A stretch of DNA of 64,000 bases from Neodontobutis hainanensis (GCA_024349245.1 JALDNG010000500.1:1-64000); one strand, 5' to 3'; positions 1 through 10,673 are shown, counted from the stretch's first letter. The notes: generated by a model from the letters alone, not told the origin. Made by a program: numbers and translations.

Positions 1-45
1 TTTTTAAAGGCTAATCAAATGCTACTTTAATAAAATTGTCACATG

Positions 46-70
46 AAAACGTGATAAAATTTCACGTTTT
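46..70. repeat. Perfect 9-bp inverted repeat
   Basis: AAAACGTGA at 46-54 is matched by its reverse complement TCACGTTTT at 62-70, with a 7-base loop. It could form a small hairpin. No gene lies beside it and no function is apparent. Confidence 0.5.
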
Positions 71-214
71 ACTGCCATAAATGATGTTAATGAAACGGTT
101 TGTGAATAAATAGATTTTAATTCCGAACTATTCTTAATAGGAATGTGAATATTAACTGATGGCTATGCTCCATATGCCAGGATACGAGATGATAAAAAAA
201 TGTAAATTCGTACC

Positions 215-520
215 TTTTTTAGTTGGGACTGGTGAGCGTTCGAGTTGCGGCGAGCGTACATCGACGTTTCTTAGTAATTGTGACGAAGCGGAGGGTTCCT
301 ACGCAGTCTTAACGAGATAAGAGACATCTTTTATTCTCAGCGGACCAATGCCGAAGAATGGCGGTGGCCCTAGTAGCGGATGAGAGAGTGAGAGTCCTCA
401 ACTCCCAAACACCTCTTGTCTACATAAAAAATCGACGCCGAAACGGAGTAAAGCGCTGATTGGCGAAACCTAGTAGGAAGAGCTTAACCGAAGGATGTAA
501 CATGAAACTTACTTTGAACG
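215..520. repeat. GC-richer dispersed repeat, copy A
   Basis: This stretch is clearly richer in G and C than its surroundings. Its part at about 225-345 aligns collinearly with 59504-59625: both share GGTRAGC followed by a TCGAGTTG block, a TTATTGTGA-like block, and AGTCTTAACGA then AGAGAC, with nearly equal spacing (74 and 78 bases between the outer anchors). At about 456-465 there is TGATTGGCGA, close to the primer-binding-like ATTGGCGACGAG at 41027. That makes an old LTR plus primer site one possible reading. No open frame in it is convincing. Confidence 0.5.
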
Positions 521-3500
521 ATACATTTATAAGTTGAAATCATCCTTGCTCTTTAAAAACACAAATTCTGGGAATTATGAATTTAATTTAGATTAAAGAT
601 TTTTTCAACTTATTCGATGTTGTTAATTATGAGACATTTTGAGAGACGTTACAACATGAATTGAACGTCAACTTATGTTTGTAAACTAATTGCCTGCTTA
701 AAAGTAGAAAATTTGATTTAATCTCCATATGGGTTGCTTATTTATGGTTAAATTTTTTGATAACTCTTAAAATGTTTTTTTAAGATTATCTGTGAACCAG
801 CAGCGTTGAAATCTATCATGATAAATGACTAGTAAAAGCATGAAATCCTTGATGAGTTTTCAGAAAATTGCAATTTTTCCTCTCTTTCTGCCCCTACCTT
901 TATGTTTTCACTAAAAAGTTTAGGAAAACGAAATTCAAAATTTTATAGATTTTTGATTTCTCATTTTCACTTTTTTCCAAAAATAAACATTCATAAACTT
1001 ATCCTTCCATTTTATTTTTTCTGAGATGCCATGAATTTTATTTTTAAACGATTTGAATGTTTTTTAATTCTTTAACGCAATCTAAATTACATCGACCATC
1101 TATTAAAATTATCGAGTTAAACCGCCTTACACGTCGCCGCATTGCAAGTTGTGCAACCGTCCTTTCTTTTTTGAAATAAAAGTATTTCATTCTTAAATTG
1201 TTTACAGTTAAACAATATATCTATATCTATTTTTAAATTAAATATGTGCGATAAAACTCAATTGCTTAAATTGAATGATATTAATTCTTTAAATGGAAAA
1301 CGAAAATATGACATCATCAGATAAATACTAAGTTTCATTCGTTTAAAATAATGTTTGATGTCAAGATGAGAATAATACCGTTTAGATGGTTGTTTCAAAT
1401 GTCTCTTTAAATTTTGATCTTTATTGAAAGTCGTTGATATTCGCGAGATAAAATTTTTTTGGACTCTAAATATGTTTCTGCTTGTATCTGAATAATATTG
1501 ACTTCCTTCAAACTTTATATCGAATATTTTCCGAATTACTACAAAAATCTTAATCTTTAAATATTCTTGGTAAAATCAATGGAATGTACTTTTAATCAAC
1601 TCTTTTATTTTACGAAAGCTTTGGGTTTCAAGGAACACGTCTGAAACCCTTAAATCTCAACCGTATTCCCCTTTACTATCTTCTCAGGCCAGATCTGCTG
1701 AAGAATTTAAAAATATGTTGGTTTTTTGATGTTTTAAAAATGATACTCTGTGAGAATACATTCATAATTGTATTAGGATTTGCGTAACCTCAGTAAATAT
1801 AGAATGAGAATAGCAATAAAATTAAAATTTTTTTAATCATGCTGAGTATTTTGATAATAAAAATAAATGGTATTCAAGATAATATAGAAGAAAAGTTTAA
1901 TCAAAATTTTAAATTTTTATAACATAAAATCAAAGTTTTCGGAATTAATAATCACAAGAATACTCGGGATATGTTGTGAGTAATCGTGTTCATGGGTTTA
2001 AAACCTTTATCTTTTAAATTTGATATTATTGAAAAAGAAGATGCCTTTATTACCGTAAAAATTTGGTAAATTTAAATATTTTTTTAAATTTTAGTTATCA
2101 CATTAAATAGAAACCATGTATTAATCATGATTTTAGAGACAATAAAGATTATAAATTTCTATAGTTACAAAATAAAATAGATCGATAAAGTAAAAATTGA
2201 ACCATTCAGATGAACTAATAAAATTAAATTTTAATGAGTGGTCAAATTTTGAATCAATGTTAAGATGATCCCAGTTAGTATAGATTTTAATAGCATATTC
2301 AAAAACTATTTTAAAATTTATTTGACACTAGTTTGGACTCATTAAAAATTTTGTTAAAAACTTTGAAATTTTGCGCTTCTGACACAAGAGCTTGAAATTA
2401 CCAATGAACTATTTTTTTTATAAATTTTAAGGAAAACAAAATTTTGATGGACTCATTCCTGTGTGAATGTTCTACAAAAACATTCAATTACGCTCGCTAG
2501 GTTTCGGGTGATTTTAAACGCTTGTGCTTAAAATAGTTAATTTAAAAATTAATTCCTTCCATAGTTATCCAAGAATTTTTTATAAATCTAAAGTATATGC
2601 TTAAATACGCTTGTCGCTTGTGTAACTTGATATAAGCCTAATTTGGTTAATTTCAAATAAACAACAATTAAAGTCAGGAAATGCCCCAGCTAGTTCTTTT
2701 TCAGTTACAGCAACTTTTCTCAAATAACTATAAATTAATCAATAAGATCTATGGTTATTTTAATATTTTTAAATGCCGAAGATAACAATAGCTTAGGTTT
2801 TATGCGCAAGTACGAGAAAATGTTGGTAGTTTGAATACTGGTAGATGTTTGACCACAATCTTTACAAAATATTCATCGATAGTTTATATATATATGTGTG
2901 TGTAAATTTACCTAGAAGAATTTGAACTTTTATTCAGATATGCTTTCTAACCGTAGAGGCATTTTTCTGAAAATATAAATTTATCAACTGATAAATGTTG
3001 AAATTTTCTTTCACAAATTTTTTTCTTACGTCTAGTGTTGATAAAATAAAAATCTATTTTTAATGTTCTTTCATTTTATAATTGCAAAAAATTCACATTT
3101 TTGATGTTATTGGAGATCGTAATTGAAATGTAGAAAACTTCACCAGCAAAGTTAAATAGGAATTACTCGCTTTTACAGTGAATTATTATAAATCTGGGAC
3201 TAGACCTTTCCCGGAATTTTAAAACTGCGTTAATACCTGTGGATATTTTAGCTTGTATATTATTCCATTTAAAATAATTCAGATTTGGCATATTTAAATT
3301 CAACTAAAAGAGTAAAAATAATTTTATCAATGAATAAATACAAAAATTATTCCATTGTTTAAAGTGAAACTACAAATTTTCACTGCGTTGGAGCGTTGAT
3401 TCGACGATATGTGGTAATGCGCAGTTTGAATTTTAATTTAAATATTTTTATCTCTTTTAATGCAAAGCCATGTGAATAATTCATAATAGAATGAAAGAAT

Positions 3501-3596
3501 ATTTAAAAATAAGGATCGGGAAATTATTTAATAAATTGGAAAAATCGACAAGTTTAAAGACGCATGCCCAAACTCCGTTTTTCATGTTAATCCTGA
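521..3596. other. Intergenic, AT-rich, no supported gene
   Basis: Mostly low-GC sequence. An open frame on the plus strand at about 1594-1786 (59 codons after a stop, no initial ATG) has unusually mixed codons, including a GTRLKPLNLNRIPLYYLL stretch. It could be a decayed exon, but such lengths arise by chance here. A short (TA)n/(TG)n run lies near 2886-2903. The last few hundred bases should hold the NRBP promoter; no TATA box could be singled out in this base composition. Confidence 0.4.
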
Positions 3597-5009
3597 ATGA
3601 ACAATAATTATCTGGATGAATCAGAGGGAAAGAGAGTCTCAAAAATCAGTCCATGCTCAAGATATGAACGATTTGATAAATCCTCTGATAACTTTATCGG
3701 CATAGGATCGACTTACTTAGGAATGGATACAGAAGAAGGTATTGAAGTTTTATGGGTCGAAACTACCATCTCTGAATCAAAAGATCTTATAATTCGAAAC
3801 CATTTTGATAAAATAATTCGATTCAAACACCCAAACCTGTTAAAATGCCATACATACTGGCTAGAAACAAAAGATTCTGTTGTTAAGTTATATTTTATCT
3901 GCGAACTCATTTGTAACACACTTTCGCATTTTATAAAGCGTACTCAGCACAATAATAAATCTATACCACTGAAAACACAAGTAAAAATTCTGAAGCAGAT
4001 CCTTTTTGCATTAGGATATTTGAGTTTCCAGAGTCCGCCTTTCTCTCTGCCTTTACTGAATAACAGAATTGTTTTCATGACGCACGATGGTTCAATAAAG
4101 CTATCCCCTTTAATTCCAAATAAATTCGTTCAGTCTATTTTATTAGGAAAAGATTTACCAACGAACGTTGACACTGATGATTATTACGAAAGCCTACTTA
4201 ACTTTTGCAAAATTTTATGCTCGATGGCTTGTCTAGGGTGTAACCTTGATGATGACTTTTGGAAAATACTAAAAGAATCAGAAGGAACTGGACTAACTGA
4301 GGAACAGCTTCAGCTGCTTAAAATGGTTTCAAACAGTCGCAACGTTCAAATTTTAGATCTGTTAAAGACTAACCTTTTGTTTTCATTTCCATCCTTGAAG
4401 TTTATTGCCGCCAACTCTACACTAAAATACGGTCTAGATGTGAACGACTATAGTTTTGAATATCCATCAGAGAATGTTTTCGCGACCTACGTTGAAGATT
4501 CAAAACATTTTTTGTATTCAGACGTCCCACCTGTAGATATCCAGAGATTTCTACTTGAGGTGAAGCAGGGTTTGCATCAATTTACAAATTTAACTTCTTT
4601 CGACTTCTCAAGGATTCCATCAAGTTCATCTCCCGTCATGGCGTCCCCCGCATCCCGAACAAGAGAATCTAACGACACTACCCTTTCTCCTCCACACTCT
4701 CGATCACAAGATGATAGAAAAATTGTAAATGATTATGGACCCGTGGTAGCCATGAAGTGTGCTCACATTCCAACGTCTGTAGGTAGCAAGAGTGGTCGTA
4801 AGATTCAACTATCAATTCTTTATCAAAAACTATACTGTCGAATAATGGAACGGGAACATAATTCAAACGTTGATACGCCATCTTCAATAACAGATGAAAT
4901 AATTGCTGAACATTTACTTCCTGAAAAATATGCAACGTATTTGACTCAACTCCTCACAGTAGCTCTTCAAGGCGAGGAATTCACTTTGATATTCAATGAT
5001 GCAATTTAA
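3597..5009 (+). CDS. NRBP: NRBP-type pseudokinase (nuclear receptor-binding protein homologue)
   Basis: A 470-residue single-exon protein. Seen: an N-terminal SPCSRYERF motif (residues 18-26), then MDTEEGIEVLW (43-53), a short kinase-like N-lobe and C-lobe, then a C-terminal segment with FLLEVKQG (near 315) and a final helical region around 395-465. The order and motifs match animal NRBP1/NRBP2 (human NRBP1 about 535 residues), adaptor pseudokinases linked to vesicle traffic, BTB/Elongin substrate recruitment and growth control. The catalytic parts are even more eroded than in vertebrate NRBP: the position of the ATP-binding lysine reads VLWVE, the HRD-like loop reads SLPLLNNRIVF (about 150-160) and the DFG position reads KLSP. 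Phosphotransfer is therefore very unlikely. A stop codon directly precedes the ATG, which fixes the start. It has no neighbour in operon-like spacing. Confidence 0.9.
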   Translation: MNNNYLDESEGKRVSKISPCSRYERFDKSSDNFIGIGSTYLGMDTEEGIEVLWVETTISESKDLIIRNHFDKIIRFKHPNLLKCHTYWLETKDSVVKLYFICELICNTLSHFIKRTQHNNKSIPLKTQVKILKQILFALGYLSFQSPPFSLPLLNNRIVFMTHDGSIKLSPLIPNKFVQSILLGKDLPTNVDTDDYYESLLNFCKILCSMACLGCNLDDDFWKILKESEGTGLTEEQLQLLKMVSNSRNVQILDLLKTNLLFSFPSLKFIAANSTLKYGLDVNDYSFEYPSENVFATYVEDSKHFLYSDVPPVDIQRFLLEVKQGLHQFTNLTSFDFSRIPSSSSPVMASPASRTRESNDTTLSPPHSRSQDDRKIVNDYGPVVAMKCAHIPTSVGSKSGRKIQLSILYQKLYCRIMEREHNSNVDTPSSITDEIIAEHLLPEKYATYLTQLLTVALQGEEFTLIFNDAI

Positions 5010-6718
5010 TGTAGATTTATAAAATATTTATAACTTGATGAAGTTTATTATTTTTTTCAAACCATTTAGATAATAGATTTCAATTAAGATTCTGTTACTT
5101 TGTACGACCGTTTTTCTTCAGGATAAGTGAACCAAGTCCAAATCCACAGTTTAATAAATTTCATATTTCAAACATCGATGGAATATCATAAATAATTCGT
5201 GGTCAAAAATAAATTTAAATTATGGGTTGGCAGACTCGTTCAAATTTAATCTGAGTATAAAATACTGTTAATTAATGGAATAGCTCTGTTAAATCCTTAA
5301 GAATGTATTCAAAACTCCTATTATCTCATTTGAGTACCTTTCTCAGTAAACGATCTTGAGTGCTTTATGCCTGCACATCGATGAGTGTTCATATAAATTC
5401 TGTTAATGATAATGGGTACGCCATTCACTCATATTAAGCTTTAAAAGACTTGAGAAAGCGTGTTTAAAAGAGAAATTCTTGTTATAAAAATATCAACTTT
5501 TATATACTCCTATGAGTTCACTTATTCGTTAACCCAAACACATATACATAATGGATGGGAAAATTTTATCCAAAGCGTAATTTATAATACACGAGAGGAA
5601 TGACTAATGATAAAAATGAACTAATCTAGAACGCACGCGCGGTAAACGTAATTAGGTGAAAATTCGATTGATCATTTTTTTAAAAATTCTGAAAATCATA
5701 AAAAAGTCGTCTGTTTTCTTGAATATATTTGGTATATTTAAGCCAACCCAACATCATAAATTGTATTGGTTCAAAGTACAACATTCATGCATATTGTTGT
5801 AAAAATCAACTCCTACACTTCCTATCGCCAACTTTTCATCAATTTAAAATTATTATTTGTTTTTAAAATATTAGTAGCAATTTGATATATTTTTACGACA
5901 CGATGTCAAAGTTGGCACAAACTTAAAAAGTTAAATTTATAGACAAGTCAGAAAACATAACACGATAAACGTTAAGCTTTTTGTTATTTCAAAATGATTA
6001 ACAATGTTGACTTGATAAATAAATTCAAAATAACTTTAGATGTAAGTCTAAAACCCAGTGATAAATCGTTGCTTTATCACCTTATATTTTGGCGGTAAAT
6101 AATAGCAATGATTATATCCTGTATCTTTACCGCTTTCTTATTTTCTGTTTTTCCGAATTTTAACTGTAATTTGAGCCAAAGATATTGACAATGATGTTCA
6201 ATTTAATATTACTTGTGCCACAAAGGCTAAACAAAGAAAATATTTTTTGTTCAATTTCTCAAAACTCAAGAAACTTTTTGCATTATGAAAGTGTATAGAA
6301 TAGGTTAAAAAGTAAAATCAACAGTTTACCCTCAGATACGAATTATTCAATGTTCGAAAGTATCAGGAGTAAACCTAACTGCTTATGCATAATTATAATA
6401 CATGAATAAAAATCTTCATCGAAATAATTTATACAAACAGTAAAATAAATACTGCATCACAAGTCTTTTGATAAAAGTTAAATTATAAACGTACGACTTT
6501 ACTTTGAAAGGTAAATGTACAACATCGATAATTAATTGTATCATATTTCAGGGGGATATGTGTTATACTTCACAACCAATACATAATAGAAAATGGGGTT
6601 CTTTCAACATGAAATCTTCTGCCGTTTATCTTTTAAATGAGAAGATTGCGCAAATATCCGGATGAATGAGTGAATGAAATATAAAAACGTACCATCAGTT
6701 TTTTGCTGATAATATAGA
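5010..6718. other. Intergenic, no supported gene
   Basis: AT-rich sequence after NRBP. The only structured element noticed is CAAAGTTGGCACAAACTTAA near 5907-5926, a near copy of the hairpin motif at 8299-8313. I see no homology-bearing open frame. Confidence 0.4.
5208..5213 (+). promoter_or_regulatory. Candidate poly(A) signal of the NRBP gene
   Basis: AATAAA lies about 200 bases after the NRBP stop codon. The hexamer is common in AT-rich DNA, so this is only a candidate. Confidence 0.25.
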
Positions 6719-6909
6719 ATGAAGATTTGGGAATATTTCACAAAATATTCCGCTTTAATGATTCTTTTATGGATTTTATGCGGTCTCCATTTTTAAATTT
6801 CTTGCATCTACACTCAGAGAGTGGCATTCCTGAATCAGGATTTAAGTACGCCATAAAGGATGTCACGAAAGAAACCTCTGAATGTCATTTTTCAAATAAA
6901 GTCTTATGA
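6719..6909 (+). CDS. Candidate small secreted peptide, two exons (speculative)
   Basis: Removing a 35-nt GT-AG stretch (6783-6817) joins 6719-6782 to 6818-6909 in one frame of 51 residues. The first exon encodes MKIWEYFTKYSALMILLWIL then Cys, a lysine-containing start followed by a hydrophobic run typical of a signal peptide. The second encodes a polar tail of about 30 residues with a single cysteine. An alternative is one unspliced frame of 60 codons from 6727. There is no homology to support either model, and the intron is longer than those proven in PNO1. Confidence 0.22.
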
Positions 6910-7081
6910 AGGATATATTCTTTGCTGTATTATAAGTTTATTTAAAATGTGAAATCGCAAACCCTGGTGTATGGAAGTGTAGAATTATAAAAGGTTGAGT
7001 CGATCAAAGAGAATTCATTGCATACACGAAGAAAAAAATTTAGACAAAGTATTAAAAATAGGAAATCAACAATATGAGTGT

Positions 7082-7140
7082 TAGCGAGGGAGGTTGAAAA
7101 CCAGGCTGCGCTTCGGATCTAATCTGAAATAACCTCGCTA
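7082..7140. repeat. Nested inverted repeat able to form a long hairpin
   Basis: TAGCGAGG (7082-7089) pairs with CCTCGCTA (7133-7140). Inside, GGTT-GAA-AACC and TTCGGAT-CTA-ATCTGAA can form two further small stems (one G-U pair). The folded shape is cruciform, loosely tRNA-like, but there is no normal T-arm or anticodon arm on either strand. It stands out from the AT-rich surroundings and may be a small structured RNA or a transposon end. Confidence 0.4.
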
Positions 7141-7431
7141 GACTTTATGAGAATATTCATTAATTCTGATGAGTGATGAGCCATTAAAGCAGGAGTCAAC
7201 AACTAGGAGAGACAAAAATAACTGATATTAAAATTAGACGACCTTCAAAAATAATGGAATGAGTTATGTACGAGAAGAGACGTGGAGAAAACGCAATTTA
7301 ATATTAGTTGATGGTTTAACTATGATATTAAAAAATAACTTGTTATTGATGAGACAATGCTTTGATAGAGCGAAAAAGGTTTAATTCTAAAAATAAAGCA
7401 GTCGCATTTCCTATAAAACTATATAAAATAA
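7141..7431. other. Short spacer with coding-like fragments
   Basis: Includes short frames such as MSDEPLKQESTTRRDKNN from 7171 and WNELCTRRDVEKTQFNIS ending near 7312. They could not be joined into one reading frame, and no family is recognised. Confidence 0.2.
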
Positions 7432-8126
7432 TTAAAATTTAGAATAAAGTTTTTTTGCAACTTTACGCATTTCACCAATAGTTTTTGAAGGTCCAGCGCC
7501 CATAATGAGTTCTGATATTGTTCGTTTGGCCACTTGAATTGATGTAAAGGAGCCAAGAATATGAATTTGTCTGTAAAAATGTTAAAAAATACGAGTCTGC
7601 GATTACAATTCTTGTATTTGAAGAATTTTCAAGGGAGTAGCGCATTTTTCCACGGGCACCAGCGATACGACCGATGGCTCGCGATAAATGTTGACCTTTA
7701 AGGATCTTAACGTCCAAAATATTGAATGATTCAATGTATAGATGATCAAGACGTATCAAGGCCACAGCATCCTTTTATATACATTTAGATTTACTGTTAC
7801 GTCGAAACCAAGCGAGAATGCGCGGAGGAAATCTTCACCCTTCTGAATGGCGGATGGTTCAGAAGTTTCTTTTGATGTCTACTTAATGAGAATAAAAAAC
7901 CTTAATTTCAACATTGTTCGTGAAAGTGTTGTACCTTACTTGAAGTTTCAATTTCTCCACAAGCGGACGATATACCTGGGCCCAAACTTTTTTCAACAAT
8001 GCTCGTCGATGTGCTGGAACGAAAACCTTACGTTGGTCGTCCAAAACCTTGATTTATAAACTTTAAATTTACGACACTCTTCTCAACTTCAACTTCCATT
8101 ACTCGTGGCATGCGCGATAGATACAT
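7432..8126 (-). CDS. PNO1: PNO1, KH-domain 40S ribosome assembly factor, five exons with tiny introns
   Basis: PNO1 (Dim2 in yeast) binds the 3' end of pre-18S rRNA, partners NOB1 and is needed for small-subunit maturation. Exons on the minus strand are 8126-8073, 8047-7901, 7878-7795, 7771-7593 and 7570-7432, totalling 603 nt or 200 residues plus TAA. Seen motifs, in order: RKVFVPAHRR, VWAQVYRPLVEKLKLQ, KGEDFLRAFSLGFDV, DAVALIRLDHLYIESF, LKGQHLSRAIGRIAG (KH core), NTRIVIAD, QIHILGSF and LIMGAGPSKTIGEMRKVA, matching the family from end to end. The length is shorter than human (252) because the variable N-terminus is short. An in-frame TAA just upstream of the 8126 ATG supports that start; the ATG at 8111 is an alternative. 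All four introns are GT-AG and lie where the unspliced frame would otherwise break. I see no damage. Confidence 0.94.
7571..7592 (-). other. 22-nt intron of PNO1 (intron 4)
   Basis: On the minus strand it begins GTATTTTTTAAC and ends TTTTTACAG. Splicing gives the conserved IVIADSQIHILG sequence; without it the frame runs out of homology. Phase 2. Confidence 0.92.
7772..7794 (-). other. 23-nt intron of PNO1 (intron 3)
   Basis: Begins GTAAATCTAA and ends TATAAAAG on the minus strand. Splicing gives GFDVTDAVALIRL, the family consensus. A 29-nt version starting six bases earlier (GTAACAG) stays in frame but loses two residues that align with the family. Confidence 0.88.
7879..7900 (-). other. 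22-nt intron of PNO1 (intron 2)
   Basis: Begins GTTTTTTATT and ends TTAAGTAG on the minus strand. Splicing gives NNVEIKTSKETSEPSA. The intron contains an in-frame TAA, so it must be removed. Confidence 0.9.
8048..8072 (-). other. 25-nt intron of PNO1 (intron 1)
   Basis: Begins GTAAATTTAAAG and ends AAATCAAG on the minus strand. It joins EKSV to VLDDQRKVFVPAH in phase 0. Unspliced, the first exon frame hits a stop shortly after. Confidence 0.88.
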
Positions 8127-8150
8127 TTAAATTTCATTATAAATTATTTC

Positions 8151-8188
8151 TGCCCAATCATATTGAAGCTTTTTTTATCAATTGGGCA
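8151..8188. repeat. 8-bp inverted repeat just upstream of PNO1
   Basis: TGCCCAAT (8151-8158) and ATTGGGCA (8181-8188) are perfect reverse complements around a 22-base loop, 25 bases upstream of the PNO1 start codon. It may be a promoter palindrome or a 5' UTR hairpin; the sequence alone cannot decide. Confidence 0.4.
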
Positions 8189-8189
8189 T

Positions 8190-10176
8190 CAGATTTATAT
8201 CAAATTAACCAAAAATCCTGTTAAAAACAGTCAACGTGTTAAATTCAAGGGAGTTCTGTCAAAAAACGTGTTGACTATTTCATTTCTAAAAATAGCGAAA
8301 GTTGGCACAACTTAAAAGTGACAAAAAATTTTGCAGATAGAAATAAAAACTACTTCTGAAATTTTCTACAAATCCTTGCGAAAATTTAAGAGATATTACT
8401 TTAAATCAAAGATTATTTTTGTCAATTTCATCTAGAAATGCGAAAAACTCAAATTATAAAGTAAAATAACACGAGAACGTGAAACTGGATGCATGTAAAC
8501 CATTTTAAATTTAATATCTGCTATAAAATTTTCTTAATATTTGATTATCTAAAATCTATATCAATTAAAATTAAATTTTAAATACTTAAATCGTGAATCT
8601 TCTAAATTACATAAATTTACTTTTCGATGATTTCAGGTTTTGCTTATTTGAAAGTCGCGCATTCTCAGTTTATCACAGTTGATTGATTTTTATTTCTGCT
8701 CTGTGATTTATTAAAATGCCTAAAGGATCCAAAAATTAATTTGAGTTCTTTTTATTTAGAAATTTTTTTTGGAAACCTTTAATCTAACAAAAATATTTTT
8801 TTAATTTTAACCTACTCGTTGATTTTTTGAGAGCTTAAAACACGAAAGACATTATTTTAAAATGGAGGTATATCTGTTGCGGCAGATGATCATTATATTC
8901 GATAAACATTCGACGTGTACATTCAAGTGTTATCACGATATTTCGCCAATGCAAATATTTTTAACTTGTAACAGTTGAGTCAGAATCAACAAGACACGGA
9001 ATTAGCTGGCAGGTATTTGTATGATTTTCGATGGTTGATTGAAGATATCTCAATTTTTACCAAAGATGTAAAGCCGCTTTTTCAGATAGTTGAAAGATAA
9101 CAATATTAACTAGTTTTATTTGTAGATTTCCTGTTTTTACCAATCACAAAATAAATTTTAAAAGCCACTTCATGACGGTAATTTCAAAGTTCATTTCTTG
9201 GTCACATACACGAAAAAGTGCCACCTGAATCAATCGAGAATATCATGTTTTCCGCGAGATGTAAAATTAATTTGAAATAACCTACATCAGATGTAGCCAT
9301 AAATTTATCATTTGATATATACATATTTTGAAACAGCTTATTAACTTTTTTAAAATCTTTAGCACCTTTTTGCATTTTTGTCAACGATCGTTTTATTTTC
9401 ATTTATAAAGTAATTTTAAAAACTATGAGTATGGATGCTATTGTTTGAGAATTTATAAGCACCCATTATTTTCCTCGAGCCATTATTGTGTTTTAATTTA
9501 ACAGTTATTAACTGTATAAAACGAATTTTGATTTTGATTTTTTATAAATTTTTATTTTCAAACAGTAAATTTTACCGGGATTTAATGGTGTAAATTTTAG
9601 TTTGATAAACTAGTCTGTAGAAATACATCCTAGACAAGATGGCGTGTACCTGCGTCTTCTCTGTAGTTATTAATTTAAGTTCACTGATCAAAATGAATAA
9701 TTTCATGGCCTATTTAAAGTAATGAATTATAATCATTATCTGAACATAAATGTAAAAATCTCTCATTTTATTTGAAATTGAGATTGGATTTTAATCTGGT
9801 AGAAATTTTAAAACAGCGATTTCATAAAAGTTAATTTTGAAGAGTTATAAGTTTTATATATGCTCTGAAAAGACTCTAATTTCAGGTCATACACGATCTG
9901 CAATTACTCATTAGTTTGAACTTATTCCACGCAATCTCATTACATTTCTAACAACCAGAAACTGTATCCTCGTTAATGGTGTCTCACAATGTGTTTAATT
10001 AGGTAAAATATTGTGAAATTCCTTTACCCATTAATCCATGTTATACGTTTAAACAGTTTAAAAACTCATCTTAATTTTTTAAAGTTCCATCATGGATAAT
10101 TTAATGTTGTGAACTTAAAGACAACTCTTAGTTATCCCTTGAAACTGTTTTCTGTTAACTCTCCAGAGTAAATGAT
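8190..10176. other. Intergenic with a few exon-like stretches
   Basis: 8975-9100 (+) is open and follows an AG (TAACAG); its codons give LSQNQQDTELAGRYLYDFRW and then a charged helix-like tail. No upstream exon joins it in frame. 9202-9402 (-) is a 66-codon Lys-rich frame, and 9639 (+) starts a 28-codon frame beginning MACTCVFSVV. None shows recognisable homology. The rest is plain AT-rich sequence. Confidence 0.3.
8299..8313. repeat. Hairpin motif AAGTTG-GCA-CAACTT
   Basis: A perfect 6-bp stem with a 3-base loop. Close relatives occur at 5907-5926 and 26070-26086 (AAGGTTG-ACA-CAACCTT), so it may be a recurring small element rather than chance. Confidence 0.35.
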
Positions 10177-10462
10177 ATGGATATCAATGGTAAAAGTATT
10201 TGCGAACTTTTAAGGGAGTTTTCAAAATTTCTTTGTGAAATTTTCATTCTTTGTCAAAAAATAGCCGACATATATCCTGAGTGAATTTCTAAAAATTAAA
10301 TCAAACAATGAATATGATTTCATGTATTTTAATTAACATCGTGTTGAGAACGTACGTGTTTCTCATCCGATCTATGCCTATTTTCCAAGACCAATTTGTG
10401 AAACTCCTTTTATCGACAAAGAGTTTCGCTCTTTCTTGTTGTATTTGAAAATTTTATCTTAA
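10177..10462 (+). CDS. Possible two-exon small gene, unresolved junction
   Basis: Two coding-like blocks lie 64 bases apart. 10177-10284 starts with ATG and encodes MDINGKSICELLREFSKFLC and continues to IADIYPE. 10349-10462 follows an AG acceptor and encodes a Pro- and Phe-rich stretch containing SHPIYAYFPRPICETPF, ending in TAA. A GT lies at the end of the first block, but the two frames do not join without a one-base change. No family is recognised. It could be a decayed gene, a gene with an assembly indel, or chance. Confidence 0.22.
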
Positions 10463-10673
10463 CATTTAACCAAATCCAACCCAACTGAATTTTACTCGTT
10501 CAGCAAAATGAGGTTTATGTGCAAAATATTTGTAAATTTTTAGTATTTTAGAATCTAATTTAAAATTTACCAAGTTCAACAAAAATAATAAAAGTATCCT
10601 GTGATATATAATGTATTCATGTCAAGATAACATGTGAATAGAAAAGAATAACTCATTCCTATCATTTTTTCGA

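Noticed and set aside
3713..4935. Minus-strand frames inside NRBP
   Set aside because: Antisense shadows of the NRBP coding sequence.
7082..7140. tRNA gene
   Set aside because: The acceptor-like stem is present, but no anticodon arm or standard T-loop can be drawn on either strand.
7847..8059. Plus-strand 70-codon frame
   Set aside because: It lies antisense to the well-supported PNO1 exons and has no homology.
8862..9100. Two-exon gene starting ATGGAGGTATATC and ending KDVKPLFQIVER
   Set aside because: The 58-nt GT-AG interval that would link the exons does not keep the reading frame.
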